In this document: positions 21,602 to 33,435 of the stretch, one piece after another | Numbering within the stretch: the stretch's first letter is position 1 | Layout: each line of letters begins with the position of its first letter | Assembly: GCA_963930775.1 (NCBI GenBank) | Contig: OZ005695.1 | Location: 1,488,001-1,552,000, forward strand | DNA length: 64,000 nucleotides | Source: Cliona cf. orientalis | Taxonomy: Eukaryota > Porifera > Demospongiae > Clionaida > Clionaidae | Direction of reading: 5' to 3' | Position numbers and translations under genes: made by a program | Notes under the pieces: generated by a model | Told to the model about the DNA's origin: nothing | The model's input: the letters and a program-made list of their open reading frames with translations, nothing else | The model's database searches: none

Positions 21602-23029
21602 GCATCGATCAGACTTGCTATCCACCCCCTTTCGTGGTTGTTTTTATTATATAGATGTTATAGTTTTAATAATAATATTATCTCATTGTTGTCTAACCAG
21701 AGACCATTTTTCATCAAAAAATTGATTTTGCTTGTCAAGTAACAGTGCTTGCACGCACAATTGTACGATCTGATTAATTTAGTAAGCCTGAGTATATATA
21801 ATCTTCTCTCTTAATTTGAAATGACCACAATTAATTTTTACGAGGGGATCACAGAGTTATAATATTTAATTTATAGCCAGTTACTGCATGTGCTATACAT
21901 GTAATATAATTATAGTGCTTAAAAACTTGCCAAAATTTGACGATAGATTTAATCGCGGCATGGATCATATGCCTCCCAGGGCACTATAATAATATTCAGT
22001 ATCAGCATCACTCACATTGAATAACCCATGGAGTATTAATGAGTACTCTCTCTCTCTCACTGAGTGGACTAGCTAGTATACCCCTGGCCACGGCCAGTTG
22101 CTGGTATAACTGTGCTGAGAATCCGATCTGAACTGTGCCCCATCCACCCTTCTTTTACCATGCATCATAACATCATTATATAATATACCATAGATAATAA
22201 TATTATTATAGTCTGCCACATGTGTACATACATTCATCCTTAGTGTTTTCTCAGCTGCTACATACATGCATGTACTACTGCTACAAATTATTGTTTGATG
22301 TGTATATATGTATGTGAGGTATGGCTTCATTGCTGGTATGTATGTACTTTGATGTTGGATATTCAATAGAAGCTTCTGCAGGCTATGTATGGCTTGAGCA
22401 GATTCATGATATGATTGCGGTACAGTTTTATGTTAGTAGCTATTATCATGGATTCCAAAATTATAGGGAATTACTGGTTGAGATAAGCAACACTTTTTGG
22501 TCACTACCAATACAAGTTAAGTCATGTGACTCATGTAGCTATAGGTAGTGGGAAGCCTAATGTTGTGTACGTGTGTGGCCACTGATATGTAAGACTATAA
22601 GCTTCCTTGTTATGTTGAATCCCTATAGTGTGCATAGTTGAATTACTGTCATGGTGTGTATTCAAGTTTCACTTTTAAATTTTATTATGCCATGTCATGC
22701 ATGTACATAATACCACCATTAATAGCTCCTGCACTATATTATACATATAGGACTATTATTATATAGCATTAAGCTTATACCAAGCCAGCTAGATAATAAC
22801 TGACAGTGTCTGCTCAAGTTTAGCTGCTTGAATTCATTGAGCCATGACAGGACCTGGCGTAACAGAATAATTATTACATAAAATAATCAATCCTCATAGT
22901 ACAACGATTATGCACAATGTCATTATAAAAATTTAATTTCAAGCAGGTATGTATACTATCTTTCTAGAAAGTTTAATGTCAAAAAATGTCATCGATTATC
23001 TGATAGTACGTAATCTTTGACGTTTATTT
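21602..23029. other. Intergenic DNA between convergent R5 and R6
   Basis: AT-rich sequence with no supported gene. Short open frames around 22073-22548 have no splice, signal or family support. Confidence 0.4.
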
Positions 23030-24199
23030 TCACCATAACACTGCTTTTAGAGCAACTGTGAATACTGTCACCACCAGCAATGTCCATAGCCCTACACCTG
23101 TAGCAGCAAGGACAAAGAGCACCATACTGATAATATTATAAACACGCATAGCTATATATTCTCAGCACACATGCACGTCATGTATGTACACTACTAGTAT
23201 ATTTTTAAATTATTGCTGGCCAGAGACTTATCCTTCTCTCCAAACTGAAAGAAAAACACTGATTGAAGATAATTTTAAGTGATCACTGAACGCTGGCCAT
23301 CTATATGTATAACAATTTTCAGGTACACTATTATTATACTTCCTACGGAGCTAGAGTGGAGTAAAAAGGGTTGGACCATGCAGAACATGCATTCAGTGAC
23401 ATGATCATGACCTAATTCAAGAAAAGGACACTTTCACATTCATCAATAAATTACCTTGCATCCTCGATGTACCACTAGTAGTATTTTCTGAATCCGTAGA
23501 GGGGAATAAGCCATGCAGAACATGCACAGTAACTCACTAATCATCAAGTCAAGGATATACAAGTTCAATAGTTTTTACCTTGCATCCGTGGTGTACCACT
23601 ATCCTCTGTAGGTTGCTCATCTGAAAGAATATAATGCATGATTAATGAACGCCAAGCTACAAGGCTATAATATTATTCTAGTGTATAATAACACGAACCA
23701 CTTCTATTATTCTACTATGATAACCACTTATTCATTTCATGCAGTCAGGGTCTCATGATCAGTTTGAACCTAACTACCCGATATGCCTTTTTTTTTTTAA
23801 TTATTAGAGACGATAAGTTTATGCCCCTAATACAGAGTATAATGCCATACTTATACATACTGAATTTTGATCTCACCTCCCAGCTCTTGCACAGCAACAG
23901 AAACATCATTGGCCCACCAGGTATTAAATTGTTGAACCACACTGTAACGGAACCAGATAGGTCCAGTACCCTCTGCCGGTGCCACCCACTCGAAAGTTAA
24001 ATATGGAAATTCTACCCTGGGCATTACGGCATTGTCGTGAGTGACACCAACTGCAGGTGGGGTACAGGAGCTGAGGCGAGTGTTATCTGTTGAAGGATCA
24101 TTGAAGGTTCCAACCATCATATTTGTCATCGTAGTTCGTCCCTGGATGAAAAATCCTCGGAAGGTTGCAGTGGATTCTCCATTAACTGGACGAAGAGTG

Positions 24200-24234
<35 letters not shown>

Positions 24235-24504
24235 AATTATTTTTAATATGCACTGATGTATCTAGGAGCATGCAGGAGTCTCCATCTTACTGTTATAAGT
24301 ATATCCTGGAACGTAGTTGTATCCGGAACCGTTCCTAAAGCTACTGATATCGATCATCCATGGGTTGTCTCCTTCTTGTTCTGTCGTACCGGAATGCTGA
24401 GGGGTCAAGTTATTACACGCGTCAGCTGGAGCACCAGCTGACCTGGCATCGGCGACTACGAAAATCGCAGCACAACACAAAGCTAGGCCTACTAAGAACT
24501 TCAT
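23030..24504 (-). CDS. R6: secreted Reeler-domain protein, probable GPI anchor, duplicated linker exon
   Basis: Exons in reading order are 24504-24291, 24200-23877, 23620-23579, 23487-23455 and 23097-23030, giving 226 residues if both linker exons are used. The signal peptide is MKFLVGLALCCAAIFVVADA. The domain shows AGAPADAC, NPWMIDIS, YVPGYTYN, RGFFIQGR, VGTFNDPS, SSCTPPAVGVTHDN, FEWVAPAEGTGPIWFRYSVV and TWWANDV. The tail is GVGLWTLLVVTVFTVALKAV plus LW. The two linker exons (DEQPTEDSGTPRMQ and ENTTSGTSRMQ) are both phase 1 at both ends and share the SGT.RMQG ending. An upstream in-frame ATG (24606) would bury the signal peptide. The exon 2 acceptor abuts a (CA)n run. Confidence 0.85.
24201..24232. 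repeat. (GT)n microsatellite at the R6 exon 2 acceptor
   Basis: On the minus strand this is a (CA)n run that supplies the CACAG acceptor itself. Confidence 0.8.
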
Positions 24505-25194
24505 TTTTTTACACGTGGTAGGAAGCTCAAGGACTGCAGGTATCTTTGCGTTAACTTGAGGATGACTGAGAAAAGCGAATAGTTTTCGGTTTATGAACGC
24601 TCCCACTGCAATAGACCCGTTGCACGAATCCGTATAACTCCGGTTACGTTACTCGGCGGCGCGCGCAAAAGCCGCATTGGAGGACAACCACTATGGAGGA
24701 TTGTTTCTCACCGTTTATGCCATCCCTCTAGCAGAGTTCCAGCTATCACAGAAATATGTCATAGCGCACCCGGTACTATTTAACATACTGTAAGGCGCAA
24801 GTGAGCGGAGCCTTCGTTTGTCGACAAACTAGCTGCAAACACGACCTCTGTACATTTTGCCATAGACAAAATCCGCGTTGTCCTCCAAGCGTGGGCGTTA
24901 ATTTTCCGTATACGTATACTGCAATGAAACTCAATGATGACGTCATGTGCAATGGGTCTATAGCCAGCAAATTAATGCAGTGACGTAAGTAGACTTGCTT
25001 GGTTATATTATGCGCACGCGCAAGTCCAGCCCCACCCTCTTTTGCTAGCTAGCTTGCTAGCACGTTGTCGGCACATTTTTTAATATGCTTTTTACTTCCT
25101 GGTGCAAGCCTGGAACTATTTAATAAAAGATGAAATTTGGTGTGTATCAGTTCAATTCGGCACGGAACATAACTGAGATACGCAAGCAAGAAAC
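24505..25194. promoter_or_regulatory. Divergent promoter region of R6 and R7
   Basis: R6 and R7 start head to head with 690 bases between them. The block is CpG-richer than the rest of the array (CTCGGCGGCGCGCGCAAAAG near 24653). It holds a perfect CREB/ATF palindrome TGACGTCA (24938-24945) and a related TGACGTAA (24981-24988). A short inverted repeat (GCATTGGAGGACAAC near 24674, GTTGTCCTCCAAGC near 24876) spans part of it. Co-regulation of the two genes is inference. Confidence 0.5.
25149..25194 (+). promoter_or_regulatory. Conserved 5' leader of R7
   Basis: The 46 bases just before the R7 start codon are almost identical to those before R8 (27990-28035): TTCAATTCGGCACGGAACAT, then AACTGAGATACGCAAGCAAG. 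Further upstream the two genes differ, so the leader is either recently shared or under constraint. Confidence 0.6.
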
Positions 25195-27724
25195 ATGAGG
25201 ACTCTACTTTTATGCGTAGCTCTTCTCCAGACCTCTCTCTACCAGCAGGCCTCGTCCTTATCATCTGGTGCTCCTCTAGCGGCTTGCGACACTCTTGCTC
25301 CCGACATCGCCGGACACCTCAACGCCCAGCCTCAGTCCTCCGCCGTGCCGTACAGCATCGACCTCGACCAATTCTGCGTCAATGGAACTTATTCCTACAC
25401 TCCCGGGGCAACTTACACCGGCTGTAAGCTTTTATAATATTATACGTTTTAATAGGTTAAGGATCACGGGGAGGAGTTGACAGTTGTGTATTATAGGCTG
25501 CTATCCAAGGGTTCCTTGTAATTGTGCATGTAGTACTTAGCACGTACTATACGTAATTGCTTTGTTAAAATTCATCAGCTCCGGCTCTGTAGCATTATCT
25601 GTCTTAGTCCACCATTAACGTTAGTCTGACCACATGTTAGAATTGCTAGTGGAAACTTTAAGGCTTGCATGTTCAATACTTTGTAACTGTGGTGATAATA
25701 GGTATATATTATATACCTCTGCCAAAAATTAGCAGGTCATCAGTGGGTATTATTAATAAATGAAGCGGATGTAGCCTCAGATATCAGTAGCTATAGTCTA
25801 TGCACAATGATCACAAACACAGGAGACATGCAAGGCTACTTCCAGTACAAAAATTGCAATGAATATTTTGTATTGTGGTGTGCACTAGTAAAATATTTAG
25901 ACTATACATACCATGAGTCGCATAAAATAATTTTTTTTCCCTTTGCAGTGAGCTTGCACGCTGAAAATGATATGCCACAGTTCAGAGGTGTGTTCATTCA
26001 AGCAAGAATGGTGGCTGATGATAATAATCGTGTTGGAGTTTTTGCTGTGAGCCCTGATTCCATGACTACCACTCGGCTCAGCAGTTGCCCTACAGATACT
26101 GTAAGTTATTGATCATGAGTTATGCTTGTACGACAATTCAAACTACATTAACTTGCCTTATCCGTAAAGACCAATAATTATACTAGCACGCTGCCCGGCT
26201 GCTAACCTGGGTTCCAGGCTATACGTAAAAGGCTTTTATAGCTACCTGAGCTCCCTAGTCCTAGTGTTGAAAAATCGAGAAGGCTAAGCTGGAGATGAGG
26301 ATAATAGCTTATCTAGCTGATTCATTAAAACATGAGGCTATATTGAGTGTATATTATGGGTACGTTAATAAAAAAAAATTCGATATGAAATTATTGTGAT
26401 AATGCTATAAAAATATACAGTGATCTTCACAATCAATCACGGCATGCAATATAGAACTACTATTAACGTCATGCACTGAGACTATAATATTAATGTGTCC
26501 ATTATAATATATGCAGGATGGAATCACTCACAGCAATGGAAATGACAAAGGGTCTGTGTACTTTGACTGGACTGCACCAGACGCTGGAAGTGGAGCACTA
26601 AGATTCGGGTATAATATAATCTATAGGCAGGCATGCATGTAGTTTCAATTAAGGGCTATAGCTTATCCGCAGCTAGCTAATTTAGGTGATAAAGTGGTAT
26701 AATATTATTAGTATCGCATGCGCATGCATTATGCATGTATCAATGTATACCGTGTACAGTCTCGCAAATTTAGTAAAGAGGCCCCATAATGGATTGTAAC
26801 TTTGCTCATCCTCCAGTTTTTCCTCGATTTCCTGCCCAAGTCTTAAGGAAAGAGCACCTATATATAGCTACCTAGCTAGTGCAATTACAGTAACTGCATG
26901 TTATGAGCTGTTTCGCATTGCATTGTCTAGCAAGCCATACAGAGATGTGGTCAGAACTAGTATAGCCCACAATGTCATGCACTAATAATATAGCTGGAAT
27001 ATCAATTTGAGCCGAATATAGCTAGAAATATTCCAATCTCAACCAAAATTAGTGTCAAAATTTAATTTTCCTTTCGTTCCACAGATTTGCAGTTGTGCAA
27101 GTGCGAGCTACTTATTGGGCAAATCAACGTACTGGAGTGATTGGTGAAGGTACAGTCATAACATATTCTTTAATTGACAGTATATATAATAATAATCAGT
27201 ACCTGACTTTGTGATCTGTATACATACTAAATGATCATCCGACTAATTATTATAGTGCTTCATGGATGGATATTAATTATTTTTCTTCATACTTCCATGC
27301 AGCTGGTGTAGGTGGCGATGCCTGTACTACTGGTGGATCATCCCAGTTGACTAGTGAGTAGCTATATATATACCTACTGTAGTGCGCATGGGTAAGCGCC
27401 CATGCATGGGTGTTTATGGCATGATAAATTAATTTTTGGTCTGGTGGGACATGAACTGCTTTTTTAAATTTAGTGTGGAAGCTGAACCCTCGAATTGAAA
27501 TTGGCATGGCTAATACATGTAATCATGCATGCATGGGAGTGGGTATAACACTCAATATTGTTATAGATTCTTCATTAGCGACCTGTTAGTAACATATCAG
27601 CTTAATAATAATATTAATCATGATGATTACCGGTATGTCATTTTTCCTTCCCTATGATAAAGGTGTTGGATTCTCCACTCTTCTGATGGTTGCTCTGGCC
27701 GTGGTGATCAAGATTGCTCTATAA
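25195..27724 (+). CDS. R7: secreted Reeler-domain protein, six exons, probable GPI anchor
   Basis: Exons are 25195-25423, 25949-26100, 26517-26608, 27085-27149, 27303-27353 and 27663-27724, giving 216 residues. The signal peptide is MRTLLLCVALLQTSLYQQAS. Domain blocks are SGAPLAAC, VPYSIDLDQFC, YTPGATYT, RGVFIQAR, VGVFAV, LSSCPTD, GITHSNGND, FDWTAPDAGSGALRF and FAVVQVRATYWANQ. A Gly-rich linker with one Cys (AGVGGDACTTGGSSQLT) leads to the tail SVGFSTLLMVALAVVIKIAL. Unlike R1 to R6, the second half of the domain is split by two extra introns (after PTD and in the RF.FAVV strand). The exon 3 donor gives GG|GTATAA where R8 has AG|GTATGC. Confidence 0.82.
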
Positions 27725-28035
27725 TCTTTTTAGCTAGCTATAGGAGCAAGACATAAATAATATTACACCCTAGAACAGTGATAATTTATAGCTAGCTATT
27801 ATAGTTAATGTTTATTATGTAATCAATGGACTCACTGGCAGTGCAATGTACTGTGTTTTATCCAGCTGATATTGATATGATGCATGAAGGATTATTGTTA
27901 GTATTGAGCGGTGGGGTTATGATGCGCATGCGCATAATGAAGTGTGTGTGATGAAAACGATGCTAAATACTACGGGAGAGGCTCAGAACAGCTCAATTCG
28001 GCACGGAACATAACTGAGATACGCAAGCAAGAAAC

Positions 28036-30036
28036 ATGAGGACTCTACTTTTGTGCATATCCCTTCTCCAGGCCTCTCTCTACCAACAGGCCTCGTCCCT
28101 GTCAGCTGGCGCTCCCGCAGCAGCATGCAGCGCCCTTTCTCCCGACCCTGCTCAACACGGCGCCCAACCTCAGACCTCCACCGTACCGTACAGCATCGAT
28201 CTGGCCCAATTTTGCAGGGATGGAACTTATTCATACACCCCTGGGCAAATCTACATGGACTGTAAGTTACTAAAATTATAAATTTTAGTATCTACATGAT
28301 TACAATATTAAATATTAAATTGGATGTATGCAAATTTTAATAGTTGCTCACAAGTTGGCTACATTTTTTTTTAATTTGATTCTTTGCAGTGAGCGTTCAC
28401 GCTGAAAATGATAGGCCACAACTGCGGGGAGTTCTTATTCAGTCGAGAATCGTGGCTGATGATACCACTCTTGTTGGTACCTTTGCAGTGAATGCTGCTT
28501 CCAGTGCTACCACTCGTCTCAGTGACTGCTCTCCATCTGATGTAAGTATTACACTCTATAGCACCCTAGCTGGATGGATGCTAATGGCTGAGCTCGAGGA
28601 TACTAAATAATATGCATGCATGACATGTAGACGTAAGCTACATGTAATGAATTTTTGAGGTATCTGCATGCTTTTTCCATGCAAATAACGAAATTTTTCA
28701 CCATACAAATATATCCAGTATAATTATTATAGAAGGTTACAGGCTGCAGTCATGCTATAGCTATAGCTACAATAATAACATAGCCACCATGTAAAGCACC
28801 TCAGCATGCTATGGGATAACATCGCTGACATGGTGTGAAATGTCACGATTTCTGCTAATGAATCTGCATTGTGATGAACTATGAAGCTGATCAACAACAT
28901 ATTGATACCTCTTTGTCACATTCAATGTGTAAAATGCTACGGTAACCGTAAACTACCCTAAGCTTCTTTCAATTTTATGCAGGCTGCAATCACTCACAGC
29001 AATGGAAATGATAAAGATTCTGTGTACTTCGATTGGACTGCACCAGCCAATGGAACTGGAACAATAAGATTCAGGTATGCATGTTGGTGGGCATTATTTT
29101 AAGGCTAATAATTATTTACTATAGCTTCAGTTAATCATTTGGAACACATGTACCATGCAGGTATACAAACTCAAATAGAGCTAGACCACTAGCTATACAC
29201 CAGCCATAAGCCTTGCATGATGTAGTTTGCTTTAAAATTTAGCTACAGCCCTTATGATTTTCCATACTGAGCTGATATCCACCCAGTGTAGTAATTAATG
29301 TGGTACTTGTTAAAGATGGCAATGCATGCATGTAGCTATATTATAATAGTACCAGGTCACTAAACTGACAGATATTCACAAAAAAATTATAATATTAGCT
29401 GTAACTATAGCTAATATCTACTCCATATCATAGATTTGCAGTAGTGCAAATGCGAAATACTTACTGGGCAAATCAGCAAACAGCAAGGATTGGTGAAGGT
29501 ATGACTGCATGACATTGTGATAATGATCAGAGCTAAATAGCTACTGTATTTTCAACATTGCATGGAGACGTTTCAAAAATAATATTAATTTTGGTAAGGG
29601 GTGTCAAATTAGAGGTACTAAATAATAATTGTTTTTAACACTTTCAGCTGGTGTTGGTGGTGGTGATGCCTGCACTACTGGAGGAGCAGCTCAGCTCACT
29701 AGTAAGTACCTCATTAGTTTGTTTGTGCAAGCCAGGTTAAGGCTATAGCACCCACACAGCACATAACGTATACAGATAAGTATGTAGACCACATTCAATT
29801 GATCTATTATCGAGCATTATACAAACTTAATTATGGCACCTAATTATTATATTTATACCATATTTGAATTTAATTTCTTCCCCATGATAACGATATTGCA
29901 TTTTCTACAGCATATACCAATCTCATAAAATTTTATGACATGATATCGAATTTACTTCCCTATGATAATTATAGGTGTTGGATTCTCCACCCTGCTCGTG
30001 GTTGCACTGGCTGTGGTGATCAAGATTGCTCTATAG
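28036..30036 (+). CDS. R8: secreted Reeler-domain protein, six exons, probable GPI anchor
   Basis: Exons are 28036-28261, 28390-28541, 28983-29074, 29434-29498, 29648-29701 and 29975-30036, giving 216 residues. It is the sister of R7, with the same leader and exon plan. The signal peptide is MRTLLLCISLLQASLYQQAS. The domain shows AGAPAAAC, VPYSIDLAQFC, YTPGQIYM, RGVLIQSR, VGTFAV, LSDCSPS, AITHSNGND, FDWTAPANGTGTIRF and FAVVQMRNTYWANQ. The linker AGVGGGDACTTGGAAQLT and tail SVGFSTLLVVALAVVIKIAL complete it. It converges on R9, with 276 bases between stop codons. Confidence 0.83.
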
Positions 30037-30312
30037 GAATGCAGCATAATATTATTATTATAGCTAGTAACAAGACATTTAATTAAAGAACAGTTAGCTC
30101 AGTATGATGATAATCAAAATTAATAATCCATCTGCTCTACATGCATGTGTGCATTAATTTTGTCAACCAAATGCATGATTTAATTTGGGAATAGAATACG
30201 AAAATAATGATGTTCACGCAATCCATGATAAGGTAAATATTATACAACTAGGTGGTGAAAACTCTAACAATTATTAACTACTGTAGCTCACAGGTTTGTA
30301 AATTTGAACAAT

Positions 30313-32504
30313 CTATGAGGTAAGTGCATGTCCATAGGCTGTATTTGTTCCCATTTCAATGTTCGATTCTGAGGTAACTACATTTCCATAGGCTGCATTC
30401 ATTCCCATTTTTGTCTCCATTTCAACGTTGGATTCTGAAGCCTCAGTCTGTGATATGGATAACGCAGTCCTCATCTTTGGTGTTGCAGACTCTGATAGAT
30501 CTTCATAAAGTGGATCCAATGGTGGTTGGTGATCCCTTTTCGCTCTTCTCTGTTGGTGGGTGGTAATCCAGAAAACACCAAGACCTCCACTTATAGCTCC
30601 AACAAAGAAAAACAAGAATGAGCACAGGACTGCTGCTGTGGATGTGGCTGCAACACAGGAGGGGCCGGCACTTGCTGGAGAAGATAATATAGTTGAAGTT
30701 TGTAGGTGTGTGGGGAAGGGAAGGATGCATGGGGGGGGAGGGCAGGGGGGCAGGGGGGTGAAGGGGGATTCAATATCCAGCATTTTTACGTGTGCTGATG
30801 TTCTTCAACAGCAAAGCTCTACCCTAGCTATAGAGGTCTATTATGTAGTTCTTCTGCAGTGGGCTATAATTTAAAGTGCAGAGAGTAGGGATTGTAAGGC
30901 ATCAATAAACAAGCTATATGTATACAGTGTAAATAAATTATATTATATATCAGCTAGTCTATTGATATTCAGGCCCATGTACGAGCTATAGGGTGGTTGT
31001 GATATCAAATCACACTGCAGAGATGTTTGTAAACTACTACTATGTGTTTTGCATAGCTAATCCTCCTGGTAATATCATTATGTCACGAGCAAGCTTGAGG
31101 ATACCTTCCGATGATTCAGTTGTTGATCTTGTTGCTTTGTGTATTGTGACAGTTGGAGATGTTTCCATGATGTTGTCTGTGTATACTGTAGTAACTCTTG
31201 ATAGCAGTGAGCTTGAGCAGTGCATAGGTGCTGGCTCAGTATAGTTTTGCAGACGCTGTAATAGTATATAGATTTTGGGAATAATCAAAAGATAATGTTC
31301 AGACTATCATCAATTCTCATGATCAAGCAGCTGCAGATTCTATAATAAACTTTATTATAAGCTTGTATAATACTTAACAAGGCAAGACAGTATAAGATAT
31401 CAATGCGAAGCAATCTCAGAGCACTGGCCATGGCCAATCGAGATCCTTACTAGTTCTGTTACTTTTGAAGTTGTAAACACTATCTGTAATTGCTGGACAA
31501 CTGTAAACCTAAATAAAAATACGACTGTGCAATTCACATGGTTTATAGTACATAATAATATTATAATTATGACAATATTATTAGGAATTTACCAAAACCT
31601 CAGGTCGACGTCCCCCAAGCCACAAGTAGAGCAGTCAGGTGCTTGCCAGTAGAGTTGCAATTGAAGTACACCAGCATAGCCCACTGTGGTCGGATGAGTG
31701 GCTGAGTTCTAGAATAATATTATTAGTTTTATATCACATGCAGTATTATTATGAGAGGGGACCAAACATAACAATGTCATGCACCTTAATTGTAGCTATA
31801 TACACTTACTCATCAAAATCATTCATAGACTCTTAGAAGTTATGAAAGCATGCTTTGCATTTTCCTTAGGCTGCTGTAGAGAGGATTTAAAACACATGGC
31901 CACTCACTGGTAATGATTCCTTTGAATCCATGCTCCGATTACAGTTCAGAATTTTGTAGTTCACTTGAGTAGCAGGACTTTTCACTCTCACAACAGCAGG
32001 ATCAACAAATGTTCCGATGATTTCAGATGAAATATTAGTTCCATTCCGAGCCTGGATCAGAAATCCGTCTGGATCATTGAGAGTGCTTACCAGCTCAACT
32101 ATAAAGAAAATTAATAGCAGCTACTTAAAATCATGGTAATCAAAAGATGAATAAAAATGTCAAATTTTGGCCTATACTATAACATGCGATCTACTTCATG
32201 CACAATGTCGCATTTTATCTCTGGCTGCATCATAAAACTCTTTATGTATTCTCTTACTTCCATAGATTTGTCCACACTGATAAGTGTTTGTTGTTTCATT
32301 GCCCAATTCCAGTGTGGCATTATCCACCACCTCCCTGATTCTCAAAAAGAATGGGCAGGATGGTGGCTCACAGTCGAATGTTTCAGTACCAGCTCCATGA
32401 TTGATGCTGTGATCATAGCACGAGTTCTCTCTCGCTCCATCACGATAGGCAAGTACTGAGGGAGAGACCATACAGTGGAGGATAAACAGTGCAAATAACT
32501 TCAT
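30313..32504 (-). CDS. R9: Reeler-like receptor with transmembrane helix and cytoplasmic tail
   Basis: Exons in reading order are 32504-32258, 32098-31908, 31708-31593, 31508-31451, 31255-31105 and 30674-30313, giving 374 residues. The signal peptide is MKLFALFILHCMVSPSVLA. The ectodomain shows YRDGARENSCYDHSI, CPFFLRIREV, YQCGQIYG, GFLIQARNGT, IIGTFVDP, NSATHPTT, LYWQAPDCSTCGLG and FTVVQQLQIVF, which match Reeler positions (start Cys, GFL.QAR, GTF, .THP, WQAP, V.Q). A Ser/Thr stalk follows. Exon 6 encodes a helix at about 269-291, a basic stop (QQRRAKR) and an 83-residue tail. The tail has YEDL (Tyr311) and two copies of a SESN[VI]EM...AYG unit (Tyr350, Tyr368). A surface signalling receptor is inferred from this layout only. 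Confidence 0.75.
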
Positions 32505-32801
32505 GGTTGTTTTTCTACACAGAGCTGCAAAGTTACAAAAATTGGAAAGCGGATATCATAATTCTAAAATTCTAAAAAGAATGGGCAGGATGGTGGCTCA
32601 CAGTCGAATGTTTCAGTACCAGCTCCATGATTGATGCTGTGATCATAGCACGAGTTCTCTCTCGCTCCATCACGATAGGCAAGTACTGAGGGAGAGACCA
32701 TACAGTGGAGGATAAACAGTGCAAATAACTTCATGGTTGTTTTTCTACACAGAGCTGCAAAGTTACAAAAATTGGAAAGCGGATATCATAATTCTAAAAT
32801 T
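32344..32801. repeat. 228-bp direct duplication of R9 exon 1 start and upstream DNA
   Basis: Bases 32344-32571 recur at 32574-32801 with no difference that I can see (period 230). Each copy holds the first two thirds of R9 exon 1, the start codon and about 67 upstream bases. The upstream copy has its own ATG (32734) but runs into a stop soon after CPFF, so only the inner copy connects to exon 2. Confidence 0.85.
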
Positions 32802-33380
32802 TAATACCATCATACGAATGCAGAAAACATATAGTGCAATAATGAACACACCACAAATATTAAATTTTAATGATAATAAATCTGTAAGTAGCTAGAAATT
32901 ATGGAGTAATAAAAAAAATTCACATGCACACACGAGGACAATTAAAATGAAGCTGAACTGAGTAAAAAAAAACACTTCTGATTATGTATGATGTTGCTAG
33001 CCAGATCAAATTAACGTGGGAATACATGCACCAGCCTCAACTTTAATAATCAAAGGATGCACGACAAGTTAATTATGGTTATGCATACTGATGATGGGAA
33101 GCTTGTAAATTAAGGCCTACTTTTTGATCAGTATCCTTGCTGTTGCATATGATGACCCGCGAATGAGAGTTCGATCTTCCAGTGGTTAAAGGGTGTGGCC
33201 TGATGCAGGCATTATTAAATTTTGTACTGTGCGCGTGCATAACGGGTTTGTCGCACGACGACCTTTTCCTACTCATACTAGGTAAAGGTCGTCATACGCT
33301 AATTGTCGCTCATCAGCTTGAGATGCTTCATGCTCCAATCTCATGATACCAAGTTCTCTTCACTATATTTATATGCTAAA
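32802..33380. other. DNA upstream of R9 and start of the R10 unit
   Basis: From about 33007 the sequence is shared with 36556 onward (the R10/R11 duplication). A palindrome at 33255-33294 (ACGACGACCTTTTCC ... GGTAAAGGTCGTCA) belongs to a dispersed hairpin family also found at 53784-53833. Confidence 0.5.
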
Positions 33381-33435
33381 GGTATTCTGATGATGCATGG
33401 CTGCACTTGCTGTGGTGATCAAGGTTTCTCTGTAG
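33381..33435 (+). pseudogene. Relic of an R7/R8-type terminal exon
   Basis: The segment CTGCACTTGCTGTGGTGATC AAGGTTTCTCTGTAG (given in two parts) resembles the last exon of R8 (GCACTGGCTGTGGTGATCAA GATTGCTCTATAG). The start of the exon, including the GVGFST region, is partly deleted and the frame is shifted. Flanking bases (before: CTAAAGG; after: GCAAGACATTAATG) also match R7/R8 surroundings. It is on the strand opposite to R9 and R10. Confidence 0.6.

Noticed and set aside
24504..24606. Upstream in-frame ATG extending R6 by 34 residues
   Set aside because: The extension is polar and would place the signal peptide inside the protein. The paralogs all start directly at the signal peptide.
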